Shown: in pieces, positions 33,456-41,950 of the stretch
Position numbering within the stretch: the stretch's first letter is position 1
Layout: every line of letters starts with the position of its first letter
Origin: an uncultured Lachnospiraceae bacterium
GTDB lineage: Bacteria; Bacillota; Clostridia; Lachnospirales; Lachnospiraceae
NCBI GenBank assembly: GCA_910578555.1
Contig: CAJTPS010000010.1
Coordinates: forward strand, 62,001-126,000
Direction of reading: 5' to 3'
DNA: 64,000 nt
Made by a program: the position numbers and the translations under genes
Notes under the pieces: generated by a model
Database searches by the model: none
The model's input: the letters and a program-made list of their open reading frames with translations, nothing else
Told to the model about the DNA's origin: nothing

Positions 33456-34694
33456 CTATAAATTGCAATCCTCTGTCTGATCCCAGACACCGACCACCAG
33501 CACCGTTATGTCGTCTCTGATCTGCCCTTTGCTCTGTTTGAGACAATATGCCAGTATCTGATTGGCGATTTCATTTGGATTGGAAAACTCCATCTTACCG
33601 ATAATCTCCGGCAGCACTTCTTCTCCGATCCCCTGTGAAAGCGCATCCATGACGCCGTCAGACAGCATAATCACATAGTCGCCGTTTTGCAGCGTCCTAT
33701 ACAGCACTTCCGGCTCTAACTGACCAAAGACGCCCAATGGAAAATTCTGCGCCGACAGCCTGTCCACCAGCCGCCCGCGCTTAATATACGTACATGCAGC
33801 CCCGACTTTAATAAATTCACACTCTCCGGTATACAGATTCATATCACATAAATCGAGTGTGGACATATTTTCTTCCTGGCCTGCTGCCGCCAGTGCGCCG
33901 TTGATCATCTGTATCGCCGCTTCTTTGCGGAATCCCGCCTCCAGCAAGCGCTCCGTCAGTTCAATTACCCGCTCCGACCCGCTGCACGCCTTCTCACCGG
34001 AACCCATGCCGTCCGAAAGAATAGTCACCATCCTGCCATCTTCCGCTTCGTAGAAAGAGTAATTATCCCCCGATATATGTTCCGTTTCCTTGACTGCCTT
34101 CGCCACTCCGGTCAGCAGATGATAAACCGGCTCCTCCAGAAAATAATAAGTACTCCACTCGGGTGTCAGATACAGTGGCGCATTCTTCGCCGGGCGAAGT
34201 CTTGTATTGTTGGCAACCGATATAAAATCCGCCACATCCTCCACCGATATGTGTTCGTTTTCTCGCAGTCTCACATATTTCTCGGAGATCGTCTTCATTG
34301 TCAGACTGATCTCAACATGACCGTCCTCATGTTCCAGTTCGAAATAATTCCGCAGCTGTATACCGGACTCCCGCAACAGCTTCGCCATCTGCCGGTATCT
34401 TCTCTCGCTCATCGGATGATACAGGCAGGTCTCCTTCGCCACTTCCGCCATAATATGCGCCATTTCCTTGAGGTGCTCCGCCAGAAGTCCCTGATTTTCC
34501 TGCAGTTTGCGCTGCCACAGATAATCCCGCCTGTCCTGTTTGTGTCCGATGACTGCGCCCGTACCGCCCTCTTCCTCCTCAAACAGATCCGCCAGGTCCC
34601 TGAAAGACTCCGCATAATTCAGGAGTCTCTGCCTGCCGTATTCCGGTATGATCGTAATCCTGTTATCGTCCTTCACTTGTGCCTGTTTTCTCAT
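33456..34694 (-). CDS. spoIIE: SpoIIE-type PP2C phosphatase lacking the membrane domain
   Basis: 412 residues. The C-terminal half is a SpoIIE-type PP2C domain: ILSDGMGSGEKACSGSE, MSTLDLCDMNLYTGECEFIK, MLSDGVMDALSQG and RDDITVLVVGV. The preceding part (about 60-200) matches the central region of SpoIIE. The ten or so N-terminal membrane helices of Bacillus SpoIIE are absent; the chain begins directly with hydrophilic MRKQAQVKDDNRI. SpoIIE dephosphorylates SpoIIAA and so activates sigma-F in the forespore. The position between divIC and tilS is the canonical spoIIE locus. How it would be placed at the septum is open. Confidence 0.85.
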   Translation of the reverse strand: MRKQAQVKDDNRITIIPEYGRQRLLNYAESFRDLADLFEEEEGGTGAVIGHKQDRRDYLWQRKLQENQGLLAEHLKEMAHIMAEVAKETCLYHPMSERRYRQMAKLLRESGIQLRNYFELEHEDGHVEISLTMKTISEKYVRLRENEHISVEDVADFISVANNTRLRPAKNAPLYLTPEWSTYYFLEEPVYHLLTGVAKAVKETEHISGDNYSFYEAEDGRMVTILSDGMGSGEKACSGSERVIELTERLLEAGFRKEAAIQMINGALAAAGQEENMSTLDLCDMNLYTGECEFIKVGAACTYIKRGRLVDRLSAQNFPLGVFGQLEPEVLYRTLQNGDYVIMLSDGVMDALSQGIGEEVLPEIIGKMEFSNPNEIANQILAYCLKQSKGQIRDDITVLVVGVWDQTEDCNL

Positions 34695-34810
34695 GACATG
34701 CCTCCCTCATAATCTGCTCTCGCCAACATTCGCACCCACGACGGTTTTTGCACGCAGCGGTTACCAATATTCAATATATGAGAGGGTTGTCCGGATTATT
34801 ACCACGAAAA

Positions 34811-34841
34811 AGCAGATTCCGGAACTTTATCCAAAACCTGC
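34811..34841 (-). terminator. Terminator after divIC
   Basis: On the minus strand GCAGGTTTTGG pairs with CCGGAATCTGC (three G-T pairs), followed by TTTTTCG. It lies immediately beyond the divIC stop and separates divIC from spoIIE. Confidence 0.7.
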
Positions 34842-35147
34842 TTACTTTTCATCTTTAAATATGATCTCGCCCTCATACACAAGCCCTAACTTCTCTTTCG
34901 CGATCTCTTCCACGTATTTCTTGGTCTGTGTATATTTCTCATATTCCGCGATCTCTTCCGCTCTCGCCTCTTCTGCCTCAATCTCCTGCATTAAAGCTTC
35001 TTCCCTTGCCATATAGGTAGCACGTTTGTCACGAAGTTCAACACTCTTTACCGCGACCACAATCAGCATGATCAAAACAACTGTGGTAACCAAAAGCATG
35101 CCCATCTTGTTCTGGCGCTTCCTACGATATGCTGCTTTTTTTGCCAT
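34842..35147 (-). CDS. divIC: DivIC/FtsB septum formation initiator
   Basis: 101 residues: a basic cytoplasmic tip (AYRRKRQNK), one membrane helix (about 15-36), then a coiled coil (about 38-75, rich in Glu/Arg) and the ending YVEEIAKEKLGLVYEGEIIF, which is typical of this family. It joins FtsL and DivIB in the division complex. Located between yabQ and spoIIE as in Bacillus. Confidence 0.93.
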   Translation of the reverse strand: MAKKAAYRRKRQNKMGMLLVTTVVLIMLIVVAVKSVELRDKRATYMAREEALMQEIEAEEARAEEIAEYEKYTQTKKYVEEIAKEKLGLVYEGEIIFKDEK

Positions 35148-35178
35148 GCTGTCGATAATACCCCTCTTTCGCCGCCAA

Positions 35179-35667
35179 TTAATGTTTACATAAAATTATT
35201 CTAAGGGTTTTTATGAAAACCGTCAACCGTTTTTTAATAAATTCTTTTACTTTTTTGAATTTCCTCTTCACGAATCGAACAAACCTTCGAACCGCGGAAA
35301 ATAGGCATTTTAGGGGTTTTAGCACAACTTGTATGATACGAGTTATGAACCACATTATCTTGTGTATTAGTGTTGACATAATGTATACAAAACGTTCTTT
35401 TACCGTTACCTTATAGAAAAGCATTCCGAGCGCTGCCCCCATCACGGCAAACCATCTCAGAACCCCGTCGTTTTCCCTGTAAAGCATATAGAATACACCG
35501 ATCCCGCACGCGAACCAGTATAATATATCTTCAATGGATATTAATATTCTCCCATGCCTGAAAAGCTTCCTGAAGATCAGAACCCAGTCATAGGCAAATG
35601 TTATAATCAGACCCATAAGAACGGAATGTAGAAAAAAAGTAATTTCCTGCACAATGCCCTGACTCAT
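35179..35667 (-). CDS. yabQ: Spore cortex biosynthesis protein YabQ
   Basis: 162 residues. Three to four membrane segments in the first 110 residues (EITFFLHSVLMGLIITFAYD, LYWFACGIGVFYMLY, FAVMGAALGMLFY) are followed by a strongly basic C-terminus. YabQ is needed for cortex formation and is made in the mother cell. The ATG with GCAGGG upstream is preferred over an in-frame TTG six codons earlier. It follows yabP by 21 bp, so both share the sigma-E promoter. Confidence 0.9.
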   Translation of the reverse strand: MSQGIVQEITFFLHSVLMGLIITFAYDWVLIFRKLFRHGRILISIEDILYWFACGIGVFYMLYRENDGVLRWFAVMGAALGMLFYKVTVKERFVYIMSTLIHKIMWFITRIIQVVLKPLKCLFSAVRRFVRFVKRKFKKVKEFIKKRLTVFIKTLRIILCKH

Positions 35668-35688
35668 ACCCTGCGATTCCCCCAAGAA

Positions 35689-35979
35689 CTACTTAAATAG
35701 TCTAGCGATAAACGACTCACCTTTCGCGCCGTACCCGGCGTTCTCCGAATAGGTAAAGCTGTCGATCCGGCCGTCTACATCCACCTCTCCTTTGTCCAGT
35801 GACAGTCTGCTTACATGCAGCTGTGTACCTTTAATCATCAACATGCCCTGTTCCGTTTCCAACAGGATCTCATTAACGTCAAAAGACAGCACATCGTTGA
35901 CACCGCTTATGGTACATGTCCTTCTGTCAGTGAGCATAAGCTTATGGGGTCTTTTATTCACATGATTCAGATCTTCCAT
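35689..35979 (-). CDS. yabP: Sporulation protein YabP
   Basis: 96 residues, a small beta-rich protein of the YabP/YqfC family (HKLMLTDRRTCTISGVNDV, SFDVNEILLETEQGMLMIKG). It is required for spore formation in the mother cell. GGGAGG lies before the ATG. A sigma-E promoter (36037-36066) starts a leader of about 50 nt. Confidence 0.93.
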   Translation of the reverse strand: MEDLNHVNKRPHKLMLTDRRTCTISGVNDVLSFDVNEILLETEQGMLMIKGTQLHVSRLSLDKGEVDVDGRIDSFTYSENAGYGAKGESFIARLFK

Positions 35980-36036
35980 ACATTATCCTCCCGAAACTGC
36001 CGGACACGGCGTGCCGCACAGTTATGCTACTTGTTA

Positions 36037-36066
36037 AATGTATGTCTGACCCGGGCAGAATATGCC
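36037..36066 (-). promoter_or_regulatory. Sigma-E promoter for yabPQ
   Basis: On the minus strand GGCATATT (36059-36066), a 14-bp spacer and CATACATT (36037-36044), a close match to the Bacillus sigma-E consensus. It lies 58 bp before the yabP start, which fits the known sigma-E control of this gene. Confidence 0.75.
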
Positions 36067-36144
36067 TGATTTCCTGTTACTATTCACACCAAATTATTGT
36101 AAATAAATGCAAGATCTGGCGTACATGTAAATTGTAACGATTTC

Positions 36145-36387
36145 TTATGTCAGATAGCGAAACAATTCCTTCGCCTCCTCCTTGCGCACAGTCTCCTGTA
36201 CATCCAGAACCTCCACTTTAACTTCCTTATTCCCGAAGCCGATCGTGATCGTATCCCCTGCCTTGACATTTGTCGATGCTTTCGCCGGCTTGTCATTGAC
36301 AAGCACCCTGCCTGCGTCACACGCCTCATTCGCCACTGTGCGGCGCTTGATCAGACGGGAAACTTTTAAATATTTATCCAGTCTCAT
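36145..36387 (-). CDS. rqcP: S4-domain RNA-binding protein RqcP (YabO)
   Basis: 80 residues comprising a single S4 domain: MRLDKYLKVSRLIKRRTVAN, then AGRVLVNDKPAKASTNVKAGD. RqcP works with RqcH in Firmicutes to add alanine tails to stalled nascent chains on the 50S subunit. GGAG precedes the chosen ATG; an upstream in-frame ATG lacks a ribosome site. Lies between hup and yabP, the standard position. Confidence 0.93.
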   Translation of the reverse strand: MRLDKYLKVSRLIKRRTVANEACDAGRVLVNDKPAKASTNVKAGDTITIGFGNKEVKVEVLDVQETVRKEEAKELFRYLT

Positions 36388-36431
36388 AATGCTGCTCCTC
36401 TCTATACCTTTCTGTACGATCCTGTACATGA

Positions 36432-36461
36432 AAAGCCCATATGCATATGCATACGGGCTTT
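36432..36461 (-). terminator. Terminator between hup and rqcP
   Basis: AAAGCCC pairs with GGGCTTT around a palindromic ATATGCATATGCAT core, ending in TTTT on the minus strand. Partial read-through to rqcP is likely because no other promoter is evident. Confidence 0.7.
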
Positions 36462-36493
36462 ATCGTTCCTCATCAATAACTATATCAATGATT

Positions 36494-36769
36494 TTATGCG
36501 TTAAGCATGTCCTTCAATGCCTTGCCGGCTTTGAACTTAGGCGCCTTGGAAGCAGCAATCTTCATAACTGCGCCGCTCTGAGGATTTCTGCCCTCTCTCG
36601 CTGCTCTCTTGGAAACCTCAAAAGTACCGAAGCCAACTAACTGTACTTTACCATCTTTCTTCAGTTCGTCTGCAACAACATCTGTGAATGCCTTTAAAGC
36701 CTTCTCTGCATCTTTCTTGGATAATCCTGCCTGATCAGCCATAGCTGCAACTAATTCTGTCTTGTTCAT
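36494..36769 (-). CDS. hup: HU family DNA-binding protein
   Basis: 91 residues with the complete HU pattern: MNKTELVAAMADQAGLSKKD, the conserved GFGTFEV, and the DNA-contacting arm RAAREGRNPQSGAVMKI. HU compacts DNA as a dimer. Strong ribosome site (AGGAGG) and a near-consensus promoter upstream fit the high expression expected. Confidence 0.97.
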   Translation of the reverse strand: MNKTELVAAMADQAGLSKKDAEKALKAFTDVVADELKKDGKVQLVGFGTFEVSKRAAREGRNPQSGAVMKIAASKAPKFKAGKALKDMLNA

Positions 36770-36840
36770 CTTAAACTCCTCCTCTTAAATGAGTTTTCAT
36801 ATTGTTACCGGATGTTTCTCTTTTGAAACGCCTACGTACA

Positions 36841-36869
36841 TTTATACACGGTTTTCCTATCATTGTCAA
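36841..36869 (-). promoter_or_regulatory. Strong sigma-A promoter of hup
   Basis: On the minus strand TTGACA (36864-36869), 17-bp spacer, TATAAA (36841-36846). The leader contains a GTTTC/GAAAC hairpin. Confidence 0.85.
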
Positions 36870-36962
36870 GCATAAAAAAGGCATTTTTACGGCATTTTCC
36901 GGTATTTTTATAAATCCGCAGATTCGAAAATGTGTTATGTAAATTCTTTCTGTCGTTTTTTG

Positions 36963-37694
36963 TTATTTGCTCTCAGAATCGCCAGCCTTTGGCTTTTCAT
37001 ACCGGTCAATTAAGTCTTCAATATGATCGGTAAGAACCTGTTCCTGCGATATCTTCCTGATCCTTGCGATATCGGACAGCTTAAGGAGCATATCCGCCAT
37101 AATCTGTTCCAATTCTTTGCTACAGGTATCAGACCTGCATGCGCGGAGCGCCTCCGCCGAACGGATCAGCCCGTCCACATTCTGCTCGTATGTACTGCCG
37201 CCCTCATAATACTTATCAATTCTCTTCAATACCTTAGACGCTCTCGTGAGAGCGGGTAATTCCCGCGGAATCTCGCGCAGCGGGGATTCGATCCAGTCCT
37301 TATCCTTCTTTTCTTCCCTCTTGATCTCCTCCCAGTTCGTAAGTACCTGTTCCGGTGTATCGGCATTGCCCGTTCCGAATACATGCGGATGTCTGCGCAC
37401 CATCTTACGGCTGATCTCATCCACCACATCTGCCATCGTGAAAAGTCCTTCCTCCGATGCGATCTGTGCATGCATGACGACTTGCAGCAATACGTCGCCA
37501 AGCTCCTCGCGCATATTTTCGGGATTACCCGTCTGATCGTAGATACGAATGGATGCCAGCAGTTCCGCCGCCTCTTCCATCATACACGGCTTCAGACTCT
37601 CATGCGTCTGTACCTTGTCCCACGGGCAGCCGTTCTCCCCCCGCAGCACCCTGATAATTTCTAACAAATCTTCATATGTATATTTTCTATTCAT
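36963..37694 (-). CDS. mazG: MazG nucleoside triphosphate pyrophosphohydrolase
   Basis: 243 residues. The first MazG domain has ENGCPWDKVQTHESLKPCM, EEAAELLASI and EELGDVLLQVVMHAQIA with the metal-binding Glu/Asp residues; the second, shorter half begins near TRASKVLKRIDKYY. It hydrolyses NTPs to NMPs. GAGGGT precedes the chosen ATG, 25 bp after the stop of the PEGA gene. A longer in-frame extension exists but runs through the repeat region of that gene and is not credible. Confidence 0.92.
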   Translation of the reverse strand: MNRKYTYEDLLEIIRVLRGENGCPWDKVQTHESLKPCMMEEAAELLASIRIYDQTGNPENMREELGDVLLQVVMHAQIASEEGLFTMADVVDEISRKMVRRHPHVFGTGNADTPEQVLTNWEEIKREEKKDKDWIESPLREIPRELPALTRASKVLKRIDKYYEGGSTYEQNVDGLIRSAEALRACRSDTCSKELEQIMADMLLKLSDIARIRKISQEQVLTDHIEDLIDRYEKPKAGDSESK

Positions 37695-37719
37695 TCCGAC
37701 CCTCATTTTTGTCCGGCAT

Positions 37720-39342
37720 TCATAAGCCGTCAGACGCTTCCGGTTCTTCGGATATACCTGGCATTCCCGCGCCGCCTGATGTATCCGGTTCTTCCGGCGT
37801 TCCTGCGCCGCCTGATGTATCCGGTTCCTCTGGTGTTCCCGCGCCGTCTGATGCACCCGGCTCTTCGTCCGGCTCATCCGTGTCCTTTCCATCGTCAGGG
37901 TCGAAGGGGTGAATAATGTTGCCGCTAACGGTTTCTACGTCCGGCTCCTTCTCCACTCTCGTAGAGTCGTCAGAAGATGACTTATTGCCGCTGACGGAAC
38001 TGCCCTCTTTCTCCAGGTCCGTAAAGGAGTAAGTAATGTCTTCTCCGTCATTATACAGATATATGGTATAACTCTTGGTCTTGTATCCGCTCTTGCGAAG
38101 CGTCACGGTATGACTTCCTACTATTTTCTTGAAGCTGACCGGCGAAATACCCACGTACTTGCTGTCCACATATACTTCAACGCCCTTCGGTGAATCAATG
38201 TATACCTTATTTCCACTGGACGTATTCAGCGTATTTTCACTGACTGACGAATCATCTTTCTCCTCGGGTTTCTTATCCTGCGTACTGTTCCCGCTGATCG
38301 AGGAATCGTCATTCTTCTTCTTTTCCTCTAATGTAAAAGAGATCTTGGCGTACTCCGAACCCACCTGTATATATTTCATCAGGGAGTCATAACCCTCCGC
38401 CTCTAACTGGATCTGATGAATCCCGTAGGGGAGCTCTATTGCATTGCTGATATCCACTGTGCGGTTATCGATCTTCACCCTGGCGGTATCCGGTGTGACA
38501 GACAGCAGTATCCGTCCTGTCTTATCCTGCGGCACCTCCAGATCTCCCACATCCAGTACTACTTCCTTATCCCGCTCTACAATAATATCCTTCGTACAGC
38601 TTGCACCGTTATTGGACAGAAACACCTGATAGCTTCCTTCCGGCACCACTAAGAGCATATCTTCCGAGATCTCTTTGATCACAGTATTGCCCACTTCGAT
38701 CCATCCGCCGATCAGCGCCTGATCATTCTTCAGCCGCAGATAACCGTGTCCCTTTTCCACACTGATACTGTATATCTCATGGTCGATTCCGCGGATCGAA
38801 AGCTTATCCTGTGCCACAATATCCATGACTTCCGTGCGTCTGCCCTCTGAAAGCACAACCACATCTTCCGGCAGAGAGTACGTAGTTGAGCCGATACTCG
38901 CCGTCTTATTGATACCGCCGAGATCGTAATTCTCTACATTATCATAGACCCATGCCTTAGGAGATAACTGAATACCGGCAATCTGCCTTTTTCCTTTCAG
39001 GAAATTGACATCCACCACATCCCCCGCCCTGATCTGAGAGATTGTCATGGGACCGTTATATTTATCTGTCACATAGGTCGTTCCGTCATAATAGAGTGTA
39101 TACTGTCTGCCGGCATCCATATTCATAAGCGTGACACTGTTGTTCTGCTGGTCAACAGACATAACCACCGCTGTGTCCGCCGAGTCATAACTGCCCACCG
39201 TGCTAACCGTAAAACCGGTATCCACCACGTTCCCCGCCTTGTCTTTGGCCATGCCGATATTACTTGCCTGTGAGGTACAGCCGGTAATCAGCAGTGCTAA
39301 CATTATCATGACTGTTGCTGCCTGTGAAATTCTTCCGTGCAT
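37720..39342 (-). CDS. PEGA-domain lipoprotein with C-terminal 12-residue repeats
   Basis: 540 residues. Signal peptide with lipobox LITGC. A large N-terminal region (about 40-250) is followed by PEGA domains (about 265-335, ending YGIHQIQLEAEGYDSL; about 375-440, YVGISPVSFKKIVGSHTVTL). PEGA domains are small surface beta folds. The tail is a low-complexity acidic region with near-perfect copies of PEEPDTSGGAGT. AAGG precedes the ATG. The role is unknown; surface attachment or peptidoglycan binding is plausible. Confidence 0.85.
   Translation of the reverse strand: MHGRISQAATVMIMLALLITGCTSQASNIGMAKDKAGNVVDTGFTVSTVGSYDSADTAVVMSVDQQNNSVTLMNMDAGRQYTLYYDGTTYVTDKYNGPMTISQIRAGDVVDVNFLKGKRQIAGIQLSPKAWVYDNVENYDLGGINKTASIGSTTYSLPEDVVVLSEGRRTEVMDIVAQDKLSIRGIDHEIYSISVEKGHGYLRLKNDQALIGGWIEVGNTVIKEISEDMLLVVPEGSYQVFLSNNGASCTKDIIVERDKEVVLDVGDLEVPQDKTGRILLSVTPDTARVKIDNRTVDISNAIELPYGIHQIQLEAEGYDSLMKYIQVGSEYAKISFTLEEKKKNDDSSISGNSTQDKKPEEKDDSSVSENTLNTSSGNKVYIDSPKGVEVYVDSKYVGISPVSFKKIVGSHTVTLRKSGYKTKSYTIYLYNDGEDITYSFTDLEKEGSSVSGNKSSSDDSTRVEKEPDVETVSGNIIHPFDPDDGKDTDEPDEEPGASDGAGTPEEPDTSGGAGTPEEPDTSGGAGMPGISEEPEASDGL
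37738..37860. repeat. 36-bp coding tandem repeat in the PEGA lipoprotein gene
   Basis: About two and a half to three copies of a 36-bp unit (12 codons) encode repeats of EEPDTSGGAGTP with small changes. Such repeats change copy number by slippage, so length variation between strains is expected. Confidence 0.75.
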
Positions 39343-39401
39343 CCTACAACCTTATCCTTTCTATTCCGCTGCCGTCCTGCCATACCGCTGCAGCGCTTTA
39401 C

Positions 39402-40379
39402 TCATAACTTAAATATACTCTCTAAGAAAAGCTGTTTTTCCCTTTCCTGCGCAAAGAGTTTCTCTATCTTCTCCATATTTCTCATAGGAATCCATGCTTT
39501 ACCCGTATTATAATAGAAGTTCACAATCTTCCAGAACTTCTCTGGGTACGCCATCCGGTAGTACAACTGCTTATATTCCCGCTTCGTCAGATTCCTTTCT
39601 CTATTATAACTCTCTAACAGCATATCACCAAGTGTCTGCGACCAGTTATTTTTTTCCAGAATCTTACGCAGAAACAGATTCAGATCACGCACCGGATAAT
39701 CCCGCACACACTTCTCGAAATTAATCAGCACACTGCCTTCCTGCGTCTGCATGATATTATGATACTGATAATCGCCGTGACACACAACAGGAAATTCATA
39801 AGAATCTTCCTCATAGGCATAATAACGCAATTCATCAGTAATTTGCAAGGCATTATTCATGAAATAATCGTAATGCTTCATCAAATATATTTCAAAATCC
39901 GTTTTTTGACTCTTTTCGCGCAGAAATTTCTTGACTTTCCTGAGTTCCCGGTTATGCTTCTCATATTCTTTTTCAATCTGGAATACGGGCTGTTCCTGCA
40001 GCGCATCGTATGACGAAAGATCCGTAACATTATGCAGCTTCGCCAGCGTCGAAACAGCCTGCCTGCACTCCTGCGTGTCCCGATGATTGCATTCGCGTCC
40101 CTCATAGTAGGTCTTCACAATGTACGGCACCCTGTCCTGATCGTAGACGATCATCTCGTCCTCTCTCGTGCGCAGGATCGATTCTGCCTGTACAACACCG
40201 CTCTCATGAATATGTTTTAACAGGAAATCCTGAAATATCACTTTATCAGCAGGCCCGCAATATTCTTTCAGGATAAGCAACCCGCGATCCGAATCGCACA
40301 GAATCGCGCCCCGGCCCTTCCAGGTGCGATTCACCTCTATTTCATAATGATCTAATAAACTGACCGCTCTGTCATTCAC
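39402..40379 (-). CDS. CotS-family spore coat protein (aminoglycoside-phosphotransferase fold)
   Basis: 325 residues. Kinase-like fold of the CotS/YutH type: LLILKEYCG near the N-terminus, the catalytic-loop-like VVCHGDYQYHNIM (about 200) and VLINFEKCVRDYPVRDLNLF in place of the metal-binding IDFE. CotS proteins are part of the spore coat or act during its assembly. The last part (AYPEKFWKIVNFYYNTGKAW) is typical. GGGGGT lies before the ATG. A possible sigma-K promoter is upstream. Confidence 0.85.
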   Translation of the reverse strand: MNDRAVSLLDHYEIEVNRTWKGRGAILCDSDRGLLILKEYCGPADKVIFQDFLLKHIHESGVVQAESILRTREDEMIVYDQDRVPYIVKTYYEGRECNHRDTQECRQAVSTLAKLHNVTDLSSYDALQEQPVFQIEKEYEKHNRELRKVKKFLREKSQKTDFEIYLMKHYDYFMNNALQITDELRYYAYEEDSYEFPVVCHGDYQYHNIMQTQEGSVLINFEKCVRDYPVRDLNLFLRKILEKNNWSQTLGDMLLESYNRERNLTKREYKQLYYRMAYPEKFWKIVNFYYNTGKAWIPMRNMEKIEKLFAQEREKQLFLESIFKL

Positions 40380-40408
40380 ACGAATACCCCCCGCTTTGTC
40401 GTCTATCC

Positions 40409-40434
40409 TATCTTATGAGAAGTGACGGGAAAGT
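40409..40434 (-). promoter_or_regulatory. Possible sigma-K promoter of the CotS-like gene
   Basis: On the minus strand an AC (40433-40434), 15-bp spacer and CATAAGATA (40409-40417), matching the CATA-N3-TA -10 pattern of sigma-K. The -35 is only two bases, so this is tentative; mother-cell expression is expected for CotS. Confidence 0.35.
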
Positions 40435-40484
40435 ATGAAAAGAAAACTTAAATCAAAGTTCTGCGTACCAGCCGCATTACAAAT

Positions 40485-41813
40485 TTATATTTTTTCTTTA
40501 CTGATTCGCAGCAGTTCCTCCCGTGTATTACGCTCCGGTTCCTCCAGTACAATATCCAGCAGGTCATTTAATACCACTCCGATCTGCCGTCCTGCCGGGA
40601 TACCGAGCGCAATCAGATCACTGCCTGTAACTGCCAGATCTTTGAGGCTCAGGCACTCTTTTCTCTGACAGATCCCTTCATAGATCTCCTTCTTGTGTGT
40701 AAGTCTCTGCAGTTTCTCTTCCCGCTGATAATCACTCTGTGCACGGATATCCGCATACTGTACCGCAAACAGCATGACAAAAATATCTTCACCCATCCGG
40801 TTCAACGCCCGTCTGACCCCGCCCGGCGTAAGTCCGACCTCCTGGTCATGATAAAGGACAAGTTTCGACACCTTATGGATCGTATCATTGTCAAACTTCA
40901 AACGCCGCAGAATCTGTTTCGTCATTTCACTGCCCATTTCGGCATGTCCTTTATTATGAGTGACTCCTGCATCGTCTATCGAAAGTGTCTGCGGTTTACA
41001 GATGTCATGAAAAAGCATGGCAAGCCGCAGAACCTTGTCCGGCGCCGTCTCCTGCATGGCATGCAAAATATGTTCGCCGACAGCATAACAGTGATGCGGG
41101 TTATTCTGTCGTGTCTCCATACAGAGATCAAATTCCGGCAGAATCTGCTTTGTGATTCCTGTCTCATACGCAGTACGCAGGTAATCCGGATGGGGAGATG
41201 TCACCAGCTTAACCAGTTCCGCCTGTATCCGTTCCGCACTGATTGCCTTTAAGTTCGGCGCAAGTTTTCGAATCGCGCGTTTTGTCTCCTCCTCGATCCC
41301 GTATCCCAACTGGGCCGAGAAGCGGACTGCCCGCAGCATACGCAGCGCATCCTCCGTAAAACGTTCCTCCGCATTTCCTACGCATCGGATAATCCCCTGC
41401 TCAATATCCCGTAAGCCTCCAAAAACATCCACCAGTCCGGCCCTTTCATTATACGCCATGGCATTGACGGTAAAATCCCGTCTCTTTAAGTCTTCTTCCA
41501 GACTGGCTGTAAAAGTGACTTCCCTCGGGTGCCTGCTATCCTCATAAACGCCGTCTATCCGGTAAGTCGTCACCTCAAAGCCTTCCTGATCCAGCATGAC
41601 GGTAACCGTACCGTGTTTGATACCGGTATCGACCGTTCTGTAAAAAAGCCTTTTTGTTTCCTCCGGCTTTGCCGAAGTAGTAATGTCCCAGTCATTCGGC
41701 TCTCTGCCGAGTACAGAGTCACGGACACAGCCGCCGACGGCGTATGCCTCATAACCCGCCGACTCCAGTATCTCTATTATTTTATGTACTTTATCAGGTA
41801 ACTGTATATGCAT
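40485..41813 (-). CDS. cca: CCA tRNA nucleotidyltransferase (poly(A) polymerase family) with HD domain
   Basis: 443 residues. The nucleotidyltransferase core has AVGGCVRDSVLGREPNDWDI and metal-binding Asp pair, followed by RRDFTVNAMAYN and LRAVRFSAQLGY. An HD domain (LFHDICKP, about 245-255) and a C-terminal helical part complete it. It adds or repairs the 3' CCA of tRNAs, which matters here because the tRNA-Pro gene does not encode CCA. AAGG at proper spacing favours the second of two nearby ATGs. Confidence 0.95.
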   Translation of the reverse strand: MHIQLPDKVHKIIEILESAGYEAYAVGGCVRDSVLGREPNDWDITTSAKPEETKRLFYRTVDTGIKHGTVTVMLDQEGFEVTTYRIDGVYEDSRHPREVTFTASLEEDLKRRDFTVNAMAYNERAGLVDVFGGLRDIEQGIIRCVGNAEERFTEDALRMLRAVRFSAQLGYGIEEETKRAIRKLAPNLKAISAERIQAELVKLVTSPHPDYLRTAYETGITKQILPEFDLCMETRQNNPHHCYAVGEHILHAMQETAPDKVLRLAMLFHDICKPQTLSIDDAGVTHNKGHAEMGSEMTKQILRRLKFDNDTIHKVSKLVLYHDQEVGLTPGGVRRALNRMGEDIFVMLFAVQYADIRAQSDYQREEKLQRLTHKKEIYEGICQRKECLSLKDLAVTGSDLIALGIPAGRQIGVVLNDLLDIVLEEPERNTREELLRISKEKI

Positions 41814-41832
41814 ATTCATCCTTAAAAATCGA

Positions 41833-41877
41833 GCTTCGTCCGGTCACAGGATTTGCTTCGCGGACTCGAAGCCTGCT
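41833..41877 (-). promoter_or_regulatory. Structured leader of cca
   Basis: On the minus strand GCTTCG and CGAAGC form a hairpin whose loop AGTCCG can pair with the downstream CGGAC. The same bases can form a nested alternative (TCGAGTCCG with CGGA and CTCGA). Different spacing from the pseudoknot elements elsewhere in the window. Confidence 0.35.
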
Positions 41878-41897
41878 GAAGTATCTCCTGTAAAACA

Positions 41898-41946
41898 AAA
41901 AGAAGCTGCACAAAAGTATCCCGCCAGAGCCTTCCGTGCAGCTTTA
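41898..41946 (-). terminator. Terminator after the small acidic protein gene
   Basis: AAAGCTGCAC pairs with GTGCAGCTT on the minus strand, followed by CTTTTTGTTTT. It lies just beyond the stop codon at 41951. Confidence 0.85.
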
Positions 41947-41950
41947 TCCC

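Noticed and set aside
37695..37892. Longer MazG start giving a 309-residue protein
   Set aside because: The extra N-terminus is an arginine/histidine-rich translation of the neighbouring gene's repeat region in another frame.
37676..37912. Plus-strand frame rich in Pro, Asp, Ser and Gly repeats
   Set aside because: It is the antisense reading of the PEGA gene repeats and has no ribosome site.
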